A DNA stretch of 54,635 nt from a virus: positions 1 to 54,635 of IMG/VR virus record IMGVR_UViG_3300047322_000465; one strand, written 5' to 3'. Shown here in pieces: positions 1 through 6,805 of this stretch (the first letter of the stretch is position 1; the number at the start of each line of letters is the position of its first letter). The notes beneath the pieces were generated by a model, which searched no databases, had not been told where the DNA came from, and saw only the letters and a program-made list of their open reading frames with translations. A program made the position numbers and the translations under genes.

Positions 1-126
1 AGAGGCTCACGAAGATGGCACGGAATCAGGGGTTGACCACGCAGCTCAGCGCGATGGTCACACAGCAGATGAGAGACCGGATCGATGCCCTGGAGGCGCT
101 GTACCCGGTCAGCCGCGCGGATGTGG
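1..126. repeat. Terminal direct repeat, left copy
   Basis: Bases 1-126 are identical to 54503-54628, so the window closes into a circle of about 54,502 bp or has direct terminal repeats. The repeat covers the ribosome binding site and first third of the RHH gene. A repeat inside a coding gene suggests assembly overlap or circular permutation more than a packaging end. After 126 bases the right copy diverges for its last 7 bases. Confidence 0.95.
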
Positions 127-374
127 TGCGCGACGCGCTGGAGGCCGGGCTTCCTACGGTGGAGAGCGCGGGGGTCACGGAGATCAGCGACGGGACCATA
201 CTCTCCGGCCAGCTCAGCGTGCTGGTCACCGAGGAGATGAAGGCTCGCATCGACGCGCTGGCGACCGAGGGGCGCGGTGGTGGACGCATCGTGCGCCGGG
301 CGCTGGAAGTGGGGCTAGCGTCGGTGGAGCAGCGCCTCGGCGCGCGGCACCGGGCGACCACTCCCGGGGCATGA
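15..374 (+). CDS. Tandem ribbon-helix-helix DNA-binding regulator
   Basis: This 119-residue protein contains two successive RHH-like units. The first, about residues 8-45, starts with TTQLSAMVTQQMRDRIDAL and is followed by a helix with SRADVVRDALEAGL. The second, about residues 64-102, starts with SGQLSVLVTEEMKARIDAL and is followed by IVRRALEVGL. RHH proteins normally dimerise to make a two-stranded sheet that reads the major groove; a tandem copy can form that unit from one chain, as in F-plasmid TraY. The start has GAGAGG upstream. In the circular map the gene is transcribed from the palindromic promoter at 54466-54483, so it is the leading candidate for the protein that binds the nine palindromes. 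The RHH fold is read from pattern; the target is inferred. Confidence 0.8.
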   Translation: MARNQGLTTQLSAMVTQQMRDRIDALEALYPVSRADVVRDALEAGLPTVESAGVTEISDGTILSGQLSVLVTEEMKARIDALATEGRGGGRIVRRALEVGLASVEQRLGARHRATTPGA

Positions 375-384
375 ACGTGAAGAA

Positions 385-408
385 GCCCCGACGCGTCAAC
401 GTCGGGGC
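385..408 (+). terminator. Hairpin between RHH gene and replicase
   Basis: A 9-bp perfect stem (GCCCCGACG with CGTCGGGGC) and 6-base loop lie just after the RHH gene stop. There is no T-run, so it may be a weak terminator or an attenuator limiting read-through into the replicase. Confidence 0.5.
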
Positions 409-438
409 CGGGTCCTACTGCCTGGTAAGGAGCTTTCT

Positions 439-2643
439 GTGGACGATACTACCACGAACAGTACGTACGTCGCCGCGCTGGAATACGTCGAGCGCGGCTG
501 GGCGGTCATCCCGGTACACGGGCTGGCCGACCCCGAGCTGAAGCTGTGCACGTGCGGGCGCCGGGGCTGCGAGAACGTGGGCAAGCACCCGGTGCATACC
601 GGCTGGACCGGCGGTCCCGCCATGTCCGGCGCCGATGCGTACGCCACCTGGGAGGAGGACGGCCCCGACTGGAACATCGGCATCCGCACCGGTGACCCCA
701 GCGGGTTCTTCGTGCTCGACATCGATCCGAAGTCCGGGGGGCCGGGCCAGCTCGCCGAGCTGGAGGCCGTGCACGGGCGCCTGCCGGACACCCGCGTGGT
801 GAGCACCGGCAGTGGCGGCCGGCACTACTACTTCCTCATGCCGGACTTCCCCGTCAGGAACAACGCCCGCAAGCTGGCGGCCGGCATCGACGTGCGGGGA
901 ACCGGCGGGATGGTGGTCGCGCCACCCAGCGTGAGCGGGATCGGCCCGTACGCGCTGCTGGACGAGCTACCCATCGCGCCCGCGCCCGCGTGGCTGCTGG
1001 ACCTGTTGGTGATCCCCGCCGGCATCGAGACCAGCCTCAGCGTGACGGCGGAGGATCTCCCGGAGTACGCGGACCTCGACCGGGCCGACCAGGATCGGCT
1101 GACGCGGTACGCCGAGGCGGTGATCCGCAACGAGGCCGCCGCCTACGCGCAGGCGCCCCCGGGGCGGGGGAACGGCCAGCTCTTCGAGTCCGCGTGCAAC
1201 GTCCTGGAGATCGTCCAGTCGCCGTGGAACGCGCTCGGGGTGCGCGATGCGGTGGCCGCGCTGGAGCAGGCCCGCCACATCCGGGCGCTCCAGCGCGGGG
1301 AGGGCGGCGGCCAGGATGTCGAGGAGTTCCGCAAGACGTTCCAGTCCGCGCAGTCCCAGGTGGTCGGGCAGGGACGCCCGGTGCCGCCGGACCCGCACGA
1401 GGGGTTGATGTTCGATCACCCTACGCAAGGGCTCGCCACCACGGCTGACGACGTGGCGAGCCCGGCCGAGGACGCGGTGAAGGGACTGGCCTTCGACGTG
1501 ACGGCCACGGTGGGCACCCCCAGGACCGCGCTGGAGCGGCTTCGCGGGCGCATGCACACCCGAAGCCAACTGGAGGGAATCGAGCCGCCCACGCCGCTCA
1601 TAGAGGGCGTGATGGACGTCGGCAGCATGATCGTGCTGGCGGGCCAGTTCGGCTCGTTCAAGACGTTCGCCACCATCGGCTGGGCGTGCTCGGTGGCCAC
1701 CGGGGAACCGTGGCTCGGCCATGAGGTGGTGACGCAGGGAACGGTGCTGTACGTGGCCGCCGAGGGCGCGAGCGGAATCAAGTTGCGAGTACGGGCGTGG
1801 GAGGCGCAGACGGGCGTCACGGTGCCCGACGACGCGCTCTACGTGCTGGACGTCCCGGTGAACCTCGGCAACGACGAGCAGTGCTCGGCCATGCTCACCA
1901 TCGCCCGCGAGGTGAACGCCAAGCTGGTCATCTTCGACACCCTGCACCGCTGCACCCCGGGACTCGATGGGAACGACTCCAGCGAGATGGGGCGCATCAC
2001 GATGGTGGCGGACGCGCTGCGTGAGCACGTCAGGGCGGCCACGCTCTTCGTACACCACACCGGCCACGCGGGTACCCGGAGCCGGGGCGCGTCCAGCATC
2101 GAGGACGACGCGGACTGTGTGTGGATCTCGAAGTTGACCGGGGACGACTCGCGCCGGCCGGACAAGGCGCGCGCGCTGGAGCAGCGCAAGACGAAGGACT
2201 CCCCACTCCTGGAGCAGTTCTTCGTCAAGCTCGACCTGATCGACGGCACGGAGTCCGGGGCGCTGATCCTGGTGGACGAGTACGGGGTCGAGATCACCAA
2301 CGGGGCGGCCGGCGCCGATCCGTTCATGGCGGCGAGCGACGGGAGGCGGGCGGACATGGCGGAGATTCAGGCGCGTATCCAGGCCGAGACCAACGACAAC
2401 GCGGGGTTGCTGCTCAACGTCTTCGCGGACACCTTCGCCGAGCACGCCAGCGGGCCGACGAAGGCTGAGGTGAGGGCGGCGTGCAGGGAGAGGTACAGCG
2501 ACCTTCAGGGCTGGAGCGCGAAGGGACTCGTCAGTACCTTCGCCCGGGCGTGGGGAAGGCTGGAGCTGCGCGGGGTCATCGTGGACAACGGCGGTGGCCG
2601 GTGGCTCGTCACGCCTCCGGAAGAGCGGACCAGTACCGAGTAG
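439..2643 (+). CDS. Bifunctional primase-polymerase / AAA helicase replicase
   Basis: This 734-residue protein probably initiates phage replication by combining primer synthesis with DNA unwinding. The N-terminal 190 residues look like an archaeo-eukaryotic Prim-Pol domain: the metal-binding DID in FFVLDIDPKSGG near residue 96, SGGRHYYF near 130, and GIDVRGTGG near 150. A small Cys cluster (CTCGRRGC) lies near residue 35. The second half is a RecA/RepA-like ATPase with Walker A GQFGSFKT near 402-409 and Walker B LVIFDTLHR near 495. The GTG start is supported by AAGGAG at 427-432, six bases upstream. Prim-Pol/helicase fusions are common replicases of actinomycete integrative elements and some phages. 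The gene is followed by a strong terminator and the candidate origin. Confidence 0.88.
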   Translation: MDDTTTNSTYVAALEYVERGWAVIPVHGLADPELKLCTCGRRGCENVGKHPVHTGWTGGPAMSGADAYATWEEDGPDWNIGIRTGDPSGFFVLDIDPKSGGPGQLAELEAVHGRLPDTRVVSTGSGGRHYYFLMPDFPVRNNARKLAAGIDVRGTGGMVVAPPSVSGIGPYALLDELPIAPAPAWLLDLLVIPAGIETSLSVTAEDLPEYADLDRADQDRLTRYAEAVIRNEAAAYAQAPPGRGNGQLFESACNVLEIVQSPWNALGVRDAVAALEQARHIRALQRGEGGGQDVEEFRKTFQSAQSQVVGQGRPVPPDPHEGLMFDHPTQGLATTADDVASPAEDAVKGLAFDVTATVGTPRTALERLRGRMHTRSQLEGIEPPTPLIEGVMDVGSMIVLAGQFGSFKTFATIGWACSVATGEPWLGHEVVTQGTVLYVAAEGASGIKLRVRAWEAQTGVTVPDDALYVLDVPVNLGNDEQCSAMLTIAREVNAKLVIFDTLHRCTPGLDGNDSSEMGRITMVADALREHVRAATLFVHHTGHAGTRSRGASSIEDDADCVWISKLTGDDSRRPDKARALEQRKTKDSPLLEQFFVKLDLIDGTESGALILVDEYGVEITNGAAGADPFMAASDGRRADMAEIQARIQAETNDNAGLLLNVFADTFAEHASGPTKAEVRAACRERYSDLQGWSAKGLVSTFARAWGRLELRGVIVDNGGGRWLVTPPEERTSTE

Positions 2644-2660
2644 GGGCCAGGTAGAAATAT

Positions 2661-2690
2661 AGCCCTCCATCGATAGATGGAGGGCTGTTT
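2661..2690 (+). terminator. Rho-independent terminator after replicase
   Basis: An 11-bp perfect stem (2661-2671 with 2676-2686), GATA loop and following GTTTCT form a canonical terminator 18 bases after the replicase stop. Confidence 0.9.
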
Positions 2691-2728
2691 CTATGGATCT
2701 CAATCTAGTAATCTGCGGGGCTTTTCCC

Positions 2729-2775
2729 CACCCTATATGATCATGGCTGGGGTACGCCACTGATCATATAGGGTG
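2729..2775. repeat. 15-bp perfect inverted repeat
   Basis: CACCCTATATGATCA at 2729-2743 is the exact reverse complement of 2761-2775, separated by 17 bases. It could be a cruciform, a binding site or a primer-synthesis hairpin. It has no T-run of a terminator. Confidence 0.9.
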
Positions 2776-2855
2776 TGTCAAGCCCCCGCAAGTTGATCTT
2801 GCATAAGTGCAGGTCAGGACACAGATGGATAGTCTTTTCATCAGAGTGTCTCAGT

Positions 2856-2921
2856 GTCCGTTTTATGGTGTACTGCTGTCCGTTTTATGGTGTACTGCTG
2901 TCCATTTTGCGGTGTACTCTA
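2856..2921. repeat. Three tandem 22-bp iterons
   Basis: GTCCGTTTTATGGTGTACTG followed by CT occurs identically at 2856-2877 and 2878-2899; a third, diverged copy occupies 2900-2921. The 22-bp period is two helical turns, so bound proteins would line up on one face of the DNA, as in plasmid and phage iteron origins. Confidence 0.9.
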
Positions 2922-2994
2922 CCTGTGATCAGCCCAAAGGTCCCGATACACCCCTACGTTGCCCTAATATGTCCTTATTTAGATCATCGACAGG

Positions 2995-3022
2995 AGTCGA
3001 TCTAACAGGTATATGGTAGGAT
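2995..3022 (+). promoter_or_regulatory. Palindromic operator/promoter for the 3060 operon
   Basis: The 18-bp site CTAACAGGTATATGGTAG lies at 3002-3019 and overlaps a TAGGAT -10 at 3017-3022. The -35 in the shared 16-base spacing is weak; an alternative reading is TCGACA (2987-2992), 17 bases, TATATG (3010-3015). It is one of nine copies of the phage-wide operator and drives the early small-gene operon. Confidence 0.75.
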
Positions 3023-3059
3023 GGGGCAGACCTGGAGCACGACGTGAGAGGTGATCATC

Positions 3060-3257
3060 ATGAATGAGGACGAAGCGGACGACCTGGACAACAGGATCGT
3101 GAGACTGGAGGAGAAGGTGGTCGAGCTGGAGATGCAGATGCGGGGAGCGGCCGAGTGGTTCGCCGCGCGGGATCGCGAGCGGGAAGAGCGCAACGCGTAC
3201 CTGGCGAAGACGGCCGCCGCCGAGATGGACGCTTACAACGCCTCGGTTGGCTACTGA
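3060..3257 (+). CDS. Small acidic coiled-coil protein
   Basis: This is a 65-residue charged protein with a heptad-like helix (IVRLEEKVVELEMQMRG) that should form a short coiled coil. The ATG at 3060 is chosen over the GTG at 3051 because GAGAGG (3046-3051) would overlap the GTG but is 8 bases from the ATG. It is the first gene after the operator at 3002 and overlaps the next gene at an ATGA. No family is recognised. An early adaptor or host-interaction role is only a guess. Confidence 0.7.
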   Translation: MNEDEADDLDNRIVRLEEKVVELEMQMRGAAEWFAARDREREERNAYLAKTAAAEMDAYNASVGY

Positions 3258-3730
3258 TGACCACCGACGTGGACTACGGCCGCAAGTGGGGAGATCCGGC
3301 GCCGGTCGTACCGCCGCACCCGGAGCCCGAGGTGGTCCGGCGCATCGCGACCCCCGAGGAGACTCCGACCGGCGCACGGCGGCTGATGAAGAAGGCGGCG
3401 GCCACCGGGTGGTCGGTTGTCGCGACATACGCCCGGGGGCACGCCGTGGACAGCTCCGGACACACGAAGGCGCTCACCCACTCACTCGCGGTGCGCCTGA
3501 GATTGCCGGAAGCCCGGTATCGGGCGGTGGCCGTCTGGACGGCTCCGGCCGAGCTGCCGCCGGAAGAGGCCAAGTGGACATCCGGGGACGTGTACGTCTG
3601 GGCCGTCGGCTCGGGTGTACCGGTTCGCGCGGTGCCGCTCCACCCCGGCCGCAAGGACCCTGACGCGCTGAGTCTCGCGGTCTACCTGGTACACCCTGAA
3701 CGGTTGACGATTACGTCGACCGGGTGTTAG
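3257..3730 (+). CDS. Hypothetical protein
   Basis: This 157-residue protein starts at an ATG overlapping the previous stop (ATGA), which implies translational coupling. The middle part (ATGWSVVATYARGHAVDSSG and following) alternates hydrophobic and polar residues like a small beta-sheet domain, and AVWTAPAELPPEEAKWTSGD precedes a VYVWAVGSG strand. No catalytic motif or membrane segment is visible and no family is recognised. Many short genes like this sit near replication genes in actinophages. Confidence 0.7.
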   Translation: MTTDVDYGRKWGDPAPVVPPHPEPEVVRRIATPEETPTGARRLMKKAAATGWSVVATYARGHAVDSSGHTKALTHSLAVRLRLPEARYRAVAVWTAPAELPPEEAKWTSGDVYVWAVGSGVPVRAVPLHPGRKDPDALSLAVYLVHPERLTITSTGC

Positions 3731-3733
3731 GGT
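3704..3733 (+). promoter_or_regulatory. Possible promoter inside the end of the preceding gene
   Basis: TTGACG (3704-3709) and TAGGGT (3728-3733) are separated by 18 bases, upstream of the gene at 3769. The -35 matches the TTGACG class at 11022 and 43550, but the spacer does not share their sequence. Confidence 0.4.
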
Positions 3734-3768
3734 CGGTCTTCCGGAGCGACGGACGAAGGCGAGGGGAC

Positions 3769-3996
3769 ATGAAGGCGACGGTGTACCACAACGTGACCGC
3801 CACGTTCGGGATCAAGGTGGAGATCCCCGACGACACGCCGGTCGAGGAGCGCGCCGACGCGGCGCGCGCGGCGGTCGAGGAGGTCTACAGCGAGCAGGCG
3901 CCCAGCGGTCTGTGCCACCACTGCGCGGGGAGCTACGACCTGGGCGAGCCGGCCGAGGACATGAGTGAGTACGGCGTCTACGTGGACGCGCCGTGA
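3769..3996 (+). CDS. Small protein with a CHHC metal-binding motif
   Basis: This 75-residue protein starts at an ATG preceded by GAGGGG. Its N-terminal half (ATVYHNVTATFGIKVEIPDD) looks like beta strands. A CHHC motif near residue 51 could bind metal with nearby residues, though a second pair is not obvious. The stop overlaps the next GTG. The function is not recognised. Confidence 0.7.
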   Translation: MKATVYHNVTATFGIKVEIPDDTPVEERADAARAAVEEVYSEQAPSGLCHHCAGSYDLGEPAEDMSEYGVYVDAP

Positions 3997-4076
3997 TCAT
4001 CACGACTGTGGTGCTCGCGGTCATGGTGCTGGTGCTGTTCGGTGCATGGATGCAGGGAGGAGACGACGAATGGTGA
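3993..4076 (+). CDS. 27-residue membrane peptide 1
   Basis: A GTG overlapping the previous stop (GTGA) begins a 27-residue peptide. Residues 2-18 (IITTVVLAVMVLVLFGA) are a single hydrophobic helix followed by a short acidic tail (GGDDEW). Its 3' end contains the GGGAGGA ribosome binding site for the next peptide, so the arrangement looks selected. It is the first of three consecutive tiny membrane peptides. The function is unknown. Confidence 0.6.
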   Translation: MIITTVVLAVMVLVLFGAWMQGGDDEW

Positions 4077-4138
4077 TCATCATCGGTGCGAGCATCGCGC
4101 TCAGCATCATCGGACTGGCGAGGTGGATCGTCAAGTGA
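4070..4138 (+). CDS. 22-residue membrane peptide 2
   Basis: An ATG at 4070, with GGGAGGA about 7 bases upstream, encodes a 22-residue peptide that is nearly all one hydrophobic helix (VIIIGASIALSIIGLA) with a basic end (RWIVK). It overlaps its neighbours by 7 bases upstream and 4 bases downstream. Basic-ended single-span peptides can be antiholins, toxins or membrane-complex subunits. Nothing here decides which. Confidence 0.6.
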   Translation: MVIIIGASIALSIIGLARWIVK

Positions 4139-4224
4139 ACGCCATAACGATCATCGTCGGGCTACTGCTCGGCATCGCGCTCGCGCTCGGCATCATCGGG
4201 TGGATGAGGGGGAACGTGCTGTGA
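4135..4224 (+). CDS. 29-residue membrane peptide 3
   Basis: A GTG overlapping the previous stop begins a 29-residue peptide with one hydrophobic helix (ITIIVGLLLGIALALGIIGW) and a basic tail (MRGNVL). It contains small-xxx-small glycine/alanine spacing that favours helix packing, so peptides 1-3 could associate. Its TGATG junction couples it to the RuvC-like gene. Confidence 0.6.
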   Translation: MNAITIIVGLLLGIALALGIIGWMRGNVL

Positions 4225-4757
4225 TGATCACCGCGCTCGACCTCTCGCTCACCGGTACCGGCATCGCGCGGATCGGCACCGTGACCGTGAGCGTCGAGAC
4301 GGTGAGGTGTCCGAAGCTGGTGGGCAACGAACGCCTGCACCTCATCATCGACCGGTGCATCCGTGCCGGCGTGCCCGGTGCTGACCTGTTCGTGATCGAG
4401 GGTCCCGCGTACGGCAAGCAGGGAGGCCAGGCCGGTCACCACGAGCGCGCTGGCCTCTGGTGGCTGGTGGCGCACTCGCTGTGGTGCGCGAACATCCCCT
4501 ACGTGGTCATCACGCCGAGCGCCCGCGCGAAGTACGCCACCGGCAAGGGCAACGCCAGCAAGGCCGAGGTGATGGCCGGCGCGATCAAGCGGTACGGCCA
4601 CCTGGTAGAGCTGAGGGACGACAACCAGTGTGACGCCGTCATCCTCGGGGCGATGGCGGCCGACCACTATGGGGAGACTCTGGCGAAGGTACCCGCGCTC
4701 AATGCGACCGCGCTGGAAAAGGTTGAATGGCCCGAGATGAGAGGATCGAGCACGTGA
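4224..4757 (+). CDS. RuvC-like Holliday junction resolvase
   Basis: This 177-residue protein has the RNase H-like fold signatures of RuvC resolvases: a first-strand Asp in ALDLSLTGTGIA near residue 6, a Glu in FVIEGPAYG near 57, and a C-terminal acidic pair in DDNQCDAVILG near 135. The family cuts four-way junctions made in recombination or at replication forks; in phages it also clears branches before packaging. The ATG overlaps the previous stop (TGATG), and the end overlaps the RNA ligase start. Confidence in the fold is high, in the substrate moderate. Confidence 0.82.
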   Translation: MITALDLSLTGTGIARIGTVTVSVETVRCPKLVGNERLHLIIDRCIRAGVPGADLFVIEGPAYGKQGGQAGHHERAGLWWLVAHSLWCANIPYVVITPSARAKYATGKGNASKAEVMAGAIKRYGHLVELRDDNQCDAVILGAMAADHYGETLAKVPALNATALEKVEWPEMRGSST

Positions 4758-5329
4758 ACAAGATGCCGACAATCTATCTGCGCGACGAAGAGAACAGGCG
4801 GTATGTGACTAACCAGGTCAACCCGGACGCCGCATGGGTGTTCGCCGGTGAGGGGGTCCCGTCCAGGAAGTATGACGGGACCTGTGTTCGCTTCGCCGGC
4901 TATGGCCAGTGGTACGCGCGCCGTGAGGTCAAGCCCGGGAAGCTGGCGCCGCCGAATTTCCGTCTGATCTCCCATGACGAGGTGACCGGCAAGACGATGG
5001 GCTGGGAGCCCATCGAACAGTCCGCGTTCGCGCAGATCTTCGCTGGAGTCGTGGGCAATCGACCGCTCTACGTCCCCGGCCAGACGTACGAGCTGGTCGG
5101 CCCGAAGATCAATGGGAACCCGGAGAAGCTGACCCATCACATCCTGATTGCTCACGGGTACATGTCGCTACCCGACGCCACTGAGCTGGAGTCACTCACC
5201 CCGATCACGTACCCGAGGATCGAGGCGTGGCTGAATGCTCATACCCACTGGGAGGGCATCGTATTCCGTCACGCCGATGGGCGAATGGCGAAGATCAAGG
5301 GGCGCGACTTCCGAGGGACGGCCCGCTGA
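4754..5329 (+). CDS. RNA ligase of the nucleotidyltransferase superfamily
   Basis: This 191-residue protein carries the ligase motif I KYDG at residues 39-42 (Lys39 would be adenylated), an EGIVFR motif IV near residue 170 and a KIKGRDF motif V near 180. That order and the length fit small RNA ligases that seal nicks in RNA, as in tRNA repair after anticodon-nuclease attack. The GTG start at 4754 is preferred because it overlaps the upstream stop (GTGA) and has GAGAGGA 8 bases upstream; an ATG at 4727 is an alternative. The same phage has a tRNA locus at 45143-45420, which fits a repair role. Confidence 0.85.
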   Translation: MNKMPTIYLRDEENRRYVTNQVNPDAAWVFAGEGVPSRKYDGTCVRFAGYGQWYARREVKPGKLAPPNFRLISHDEVTGKTMGWEPIEQSAFAQIFAGVVGNRPLYVPGQTYELVGPKINGNPEKLTHHILIAHGYMSLPDATELESLTPITYPRIEAWLNAHTHWEGIVFRHADGRMAKIKGRDFRGTAR

Positions 5330-5655
5330 TGGCGATCTGCCTGCTGTGCCCGGCGGACGACAACGAGGTACCCGACGCGATGCTCGAAGAGCACGGCAAG
5401 ATCATGCACTTCGAGCAGATCACGGGGATGGCCGAGGCCGGGCGCAGGGCGCTGATCCAGGCCCATCAGGTGCTCCGCGCGCACGTCGCGCAGTACCGGG
5501 CCGGCGATGACTACCAGGAGGCCGCCGCGCGCTTCGAGGCCAAGCCGCTGGACGGGACCCGGATCTACAAATACGGGGTGGAGAAGTCGTTCGCGGATGG
5601 CATGGCCGCCGCCGCGCACATCCTGGAGCACCTGATCGCGGGGGATGGGCTGTGA
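5329..5655 (+). CDS. Small protein with an N-terminal C2H2-type finger
   Basis: This 108-residue protein opens with CLLC near residue 4 and HGKIMH near residue 22, a spacing that fits a C2H2 zinc finger. The remainder is mostly helical, with many Ala, Glu and His residues (AQYRAGDDYQEAAARFE). The ATG overlaps the RNA ligase stop. It probably binds nucleic acid or protein, but no specific family is recognised. Confidence 0.75.
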   Translation: MAICLLCPADDNEVPDAMLEEHGKIMHFEQITGMAEAGRRALIQAHQVLRAHVAQYRAGDDYQEAAARFEAKPLDGTRIYKYGVEKSFADGMAAAAHILEHLIAGDGL

Positions 5656-5960
5656 GCAACTCAAACAGAGTCCGGGAGATCACCGCGCTGGCCGTTGCGG
5701 CGGGAGTGGAGTCGTGGAAAGAGCGCGCGGCGTCGGAGATCTCGGCGCCACCGGAGGCGCATGTGGCCGCCCTTGTGGAGGCCGTGTTCATCGTTTCGTG
5801 GGACTTGATCGAGGAGTGGCACCGCGAACGTCTGCTGGAGCAGCTCGCCACCGCATGGCGCGGCTGGGTCGAGGAGTGCGAGGGGCGTCCGCAGAATGAA
5901 CGGGGCCGAGACATGAGCGACTGGGAATGGGCCGTGAAGATCGTTCGGGAGTCGAAGTGA
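5652..5960 (+). CDS. Hypothetical helical protein
   Basis: This 102-residue, mostly helical protein starts at a GTG overlapping the previous stop. It is rich in Trp, Glu and Ala (SWDLIEEWHRERLLEQLATA). A TGA/GTG overlap couples it to the next gene. No motif or family is recognised. It sits in the gene string leading into the terminase. Confidence 0.65.
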   Translation: MSNSNRVREITALAVAAGVESWKERAASEISAPPEAHVAALVEAVFIVSWDLIEEWHRERLLEQLATAWRGWVEECEGRPQNERGRDMSDWEWAVKIVRESK

Positions 5961-6253
5961 CCAGCATCCAGGACGTGAAGTCGGCTGCCGCGCAGTACGC
6001 CGCCATCGCCGCGCGACACATTGATCTCGACGTGATCGCGGCTGAGTTCCCGGACCCCCGGGACGTGGCCGCGATCCACCTGGCCATTCTCAGCGCGAAT
6101 ATGCACCTAGAATGGAACGATCCGCCCATCAGTCGGAAGGTGCGGGTCATCGCGATCATGGGCTCCCCGATCCTCCTGCTCGGGCTGGTCACCGTCTGGG
6201 TAGGCTGGAAAGTGCGGGCCCGGGTCGACCGGCTGACGAGGGGAAAGGGCTGA
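5957..6253 (+). CDS. Small single-span membrane protein
   Basis: This 98-residue protein has a soluble N-terminal helical region and one membrane span near residues 66-86 (IMGSPILLLGLVTVWVGW), ending in a basic tail (KVRARVDRLTRGKG). The charge pattern predicts the C-terminus in the cytoplasm. The GTG start overlaps the previous stop. The function is unknown. Confidence 0.68.
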   Translation: MTSIQDVKSAAAQYAAIAARHIDLDVIAAEFPDPRDVAAIHLAILSANMHLEWNDPPISRKVRVIAIMGSPILLLGLVTVWVGWKVRARVDRLTRGKG

Positions 6254-6255
6254 TC

Positions 6256-6795
6256 ATGGGTAAACCAACTCCAGATCGAACCAACATCCCCCGAGGCGGT
6301 AACGGGAAGTACACCGCGCGTTACGACAGCGCTGAGCGGGACGCGCAGGCCGCGCAGATGCGCGTCGAGAGCAAGACGTACCAGCAGATCGCGGACGCCC
6401 TCGGGTACGCGGACAAGGGCGAGGCGCACCACGCCGTCGAGCGGGCGCTGAAGGCCGTGGTGCGCGAGCCGGCCGAGGCGCTGCGCAAGCTGATGCACGC
6501 CCGGCTGGACGAGATGCGGGTCGTGGTCCGGGAGGTCATGCTGGGCACCCACTACGCGCACAGCGCTGGCCGGCTGATCTTCACGCCCACCGGCGACGAT
6601 GGCGCGTCCGTGCCGCTGGTGGACAAGGGGCCGAACCTCGCCGCCGTCGGACAGTACCTGAAGATCGAGGAACGCGCCGCGAAGCTGGACGGCGTGGACG
6701 CGGCGGTGAAGGTTCAGACCCTCTCGCTGGAGGAGATTCAGGTGCAGATCGCGACCCTGGAGGCCGAGGCGGCGGACGCTGAGGACCGGCGATGA
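6256..6795 (+). CDS. Terminase small subunit-like DNA-binding protein
   Basis: This 179-residue protein sits directly before the terminase large subunit. A helix-turn-helix is visible near residues 38-58 (KTYQQIADALGYADKGEAHH), followed by a long helical region that could support oligomerisation. Small terminase subunits bind the packaging site and hand DNA to the motor. The ATG has GGGAAAGG upstream. Assignment rests on position and the HTH; sequence similarity of these subunits is usually weak. Confidence 0.72.
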   Translation: MGKPTPDRTNIPRGGNGKYTARYDSAERDAQAAQMRVESKTYQQIADALGYADKGEAHHAVERALKAVVREPAEALRKLMHARLDEMRVVVREVMLGTHYAHSAGRLIFTPTGDDGASVPLVDKGPNLAAVGQYLKIEERAAKLDGVDAAVKVQTLSLEEIQVQIATLEAEAADAEDRR

Positions 6796-6805
6796 AGATC
6801 TCCCC

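Larger units (their letters stand above)
2644..3059. other. AT-rich non-coding region, candidate replication origin
   Basis: This 416-base gap is visibly more AT-rich than its surroundings and has no convincing gene. It holds the replicase terminator, a 15-bp inverted repeat (2729-2775), three 22-bp iterons (2856-2921), AT-rich stretches around 2960-2986 and the promoter/operator at 2995-3022. Iterons, AT-rich DNA and an adjacent initiator gene are typical of theta-type origins, so this is the best origin candidate. Initiator binding is not shown. Confidence 0.6.

Noticed and set aside
967-2760. A 597-codon - strand frame opposite the replicase
   Set aside because: Composition is typical of a shadow frame and the + strand has clear Prim-Pol and Walker motifs.
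2856-2921. A CRISPR array
   Set aside because: The repeats are directly adjacent without spacers, so they are iterons. No other spaced repeat array was seen.
2775-3005. Two short + frames in the candidate origin
   Set aside because: They run through the iterons, have no ribosome binding site and repeat-derived peptides.
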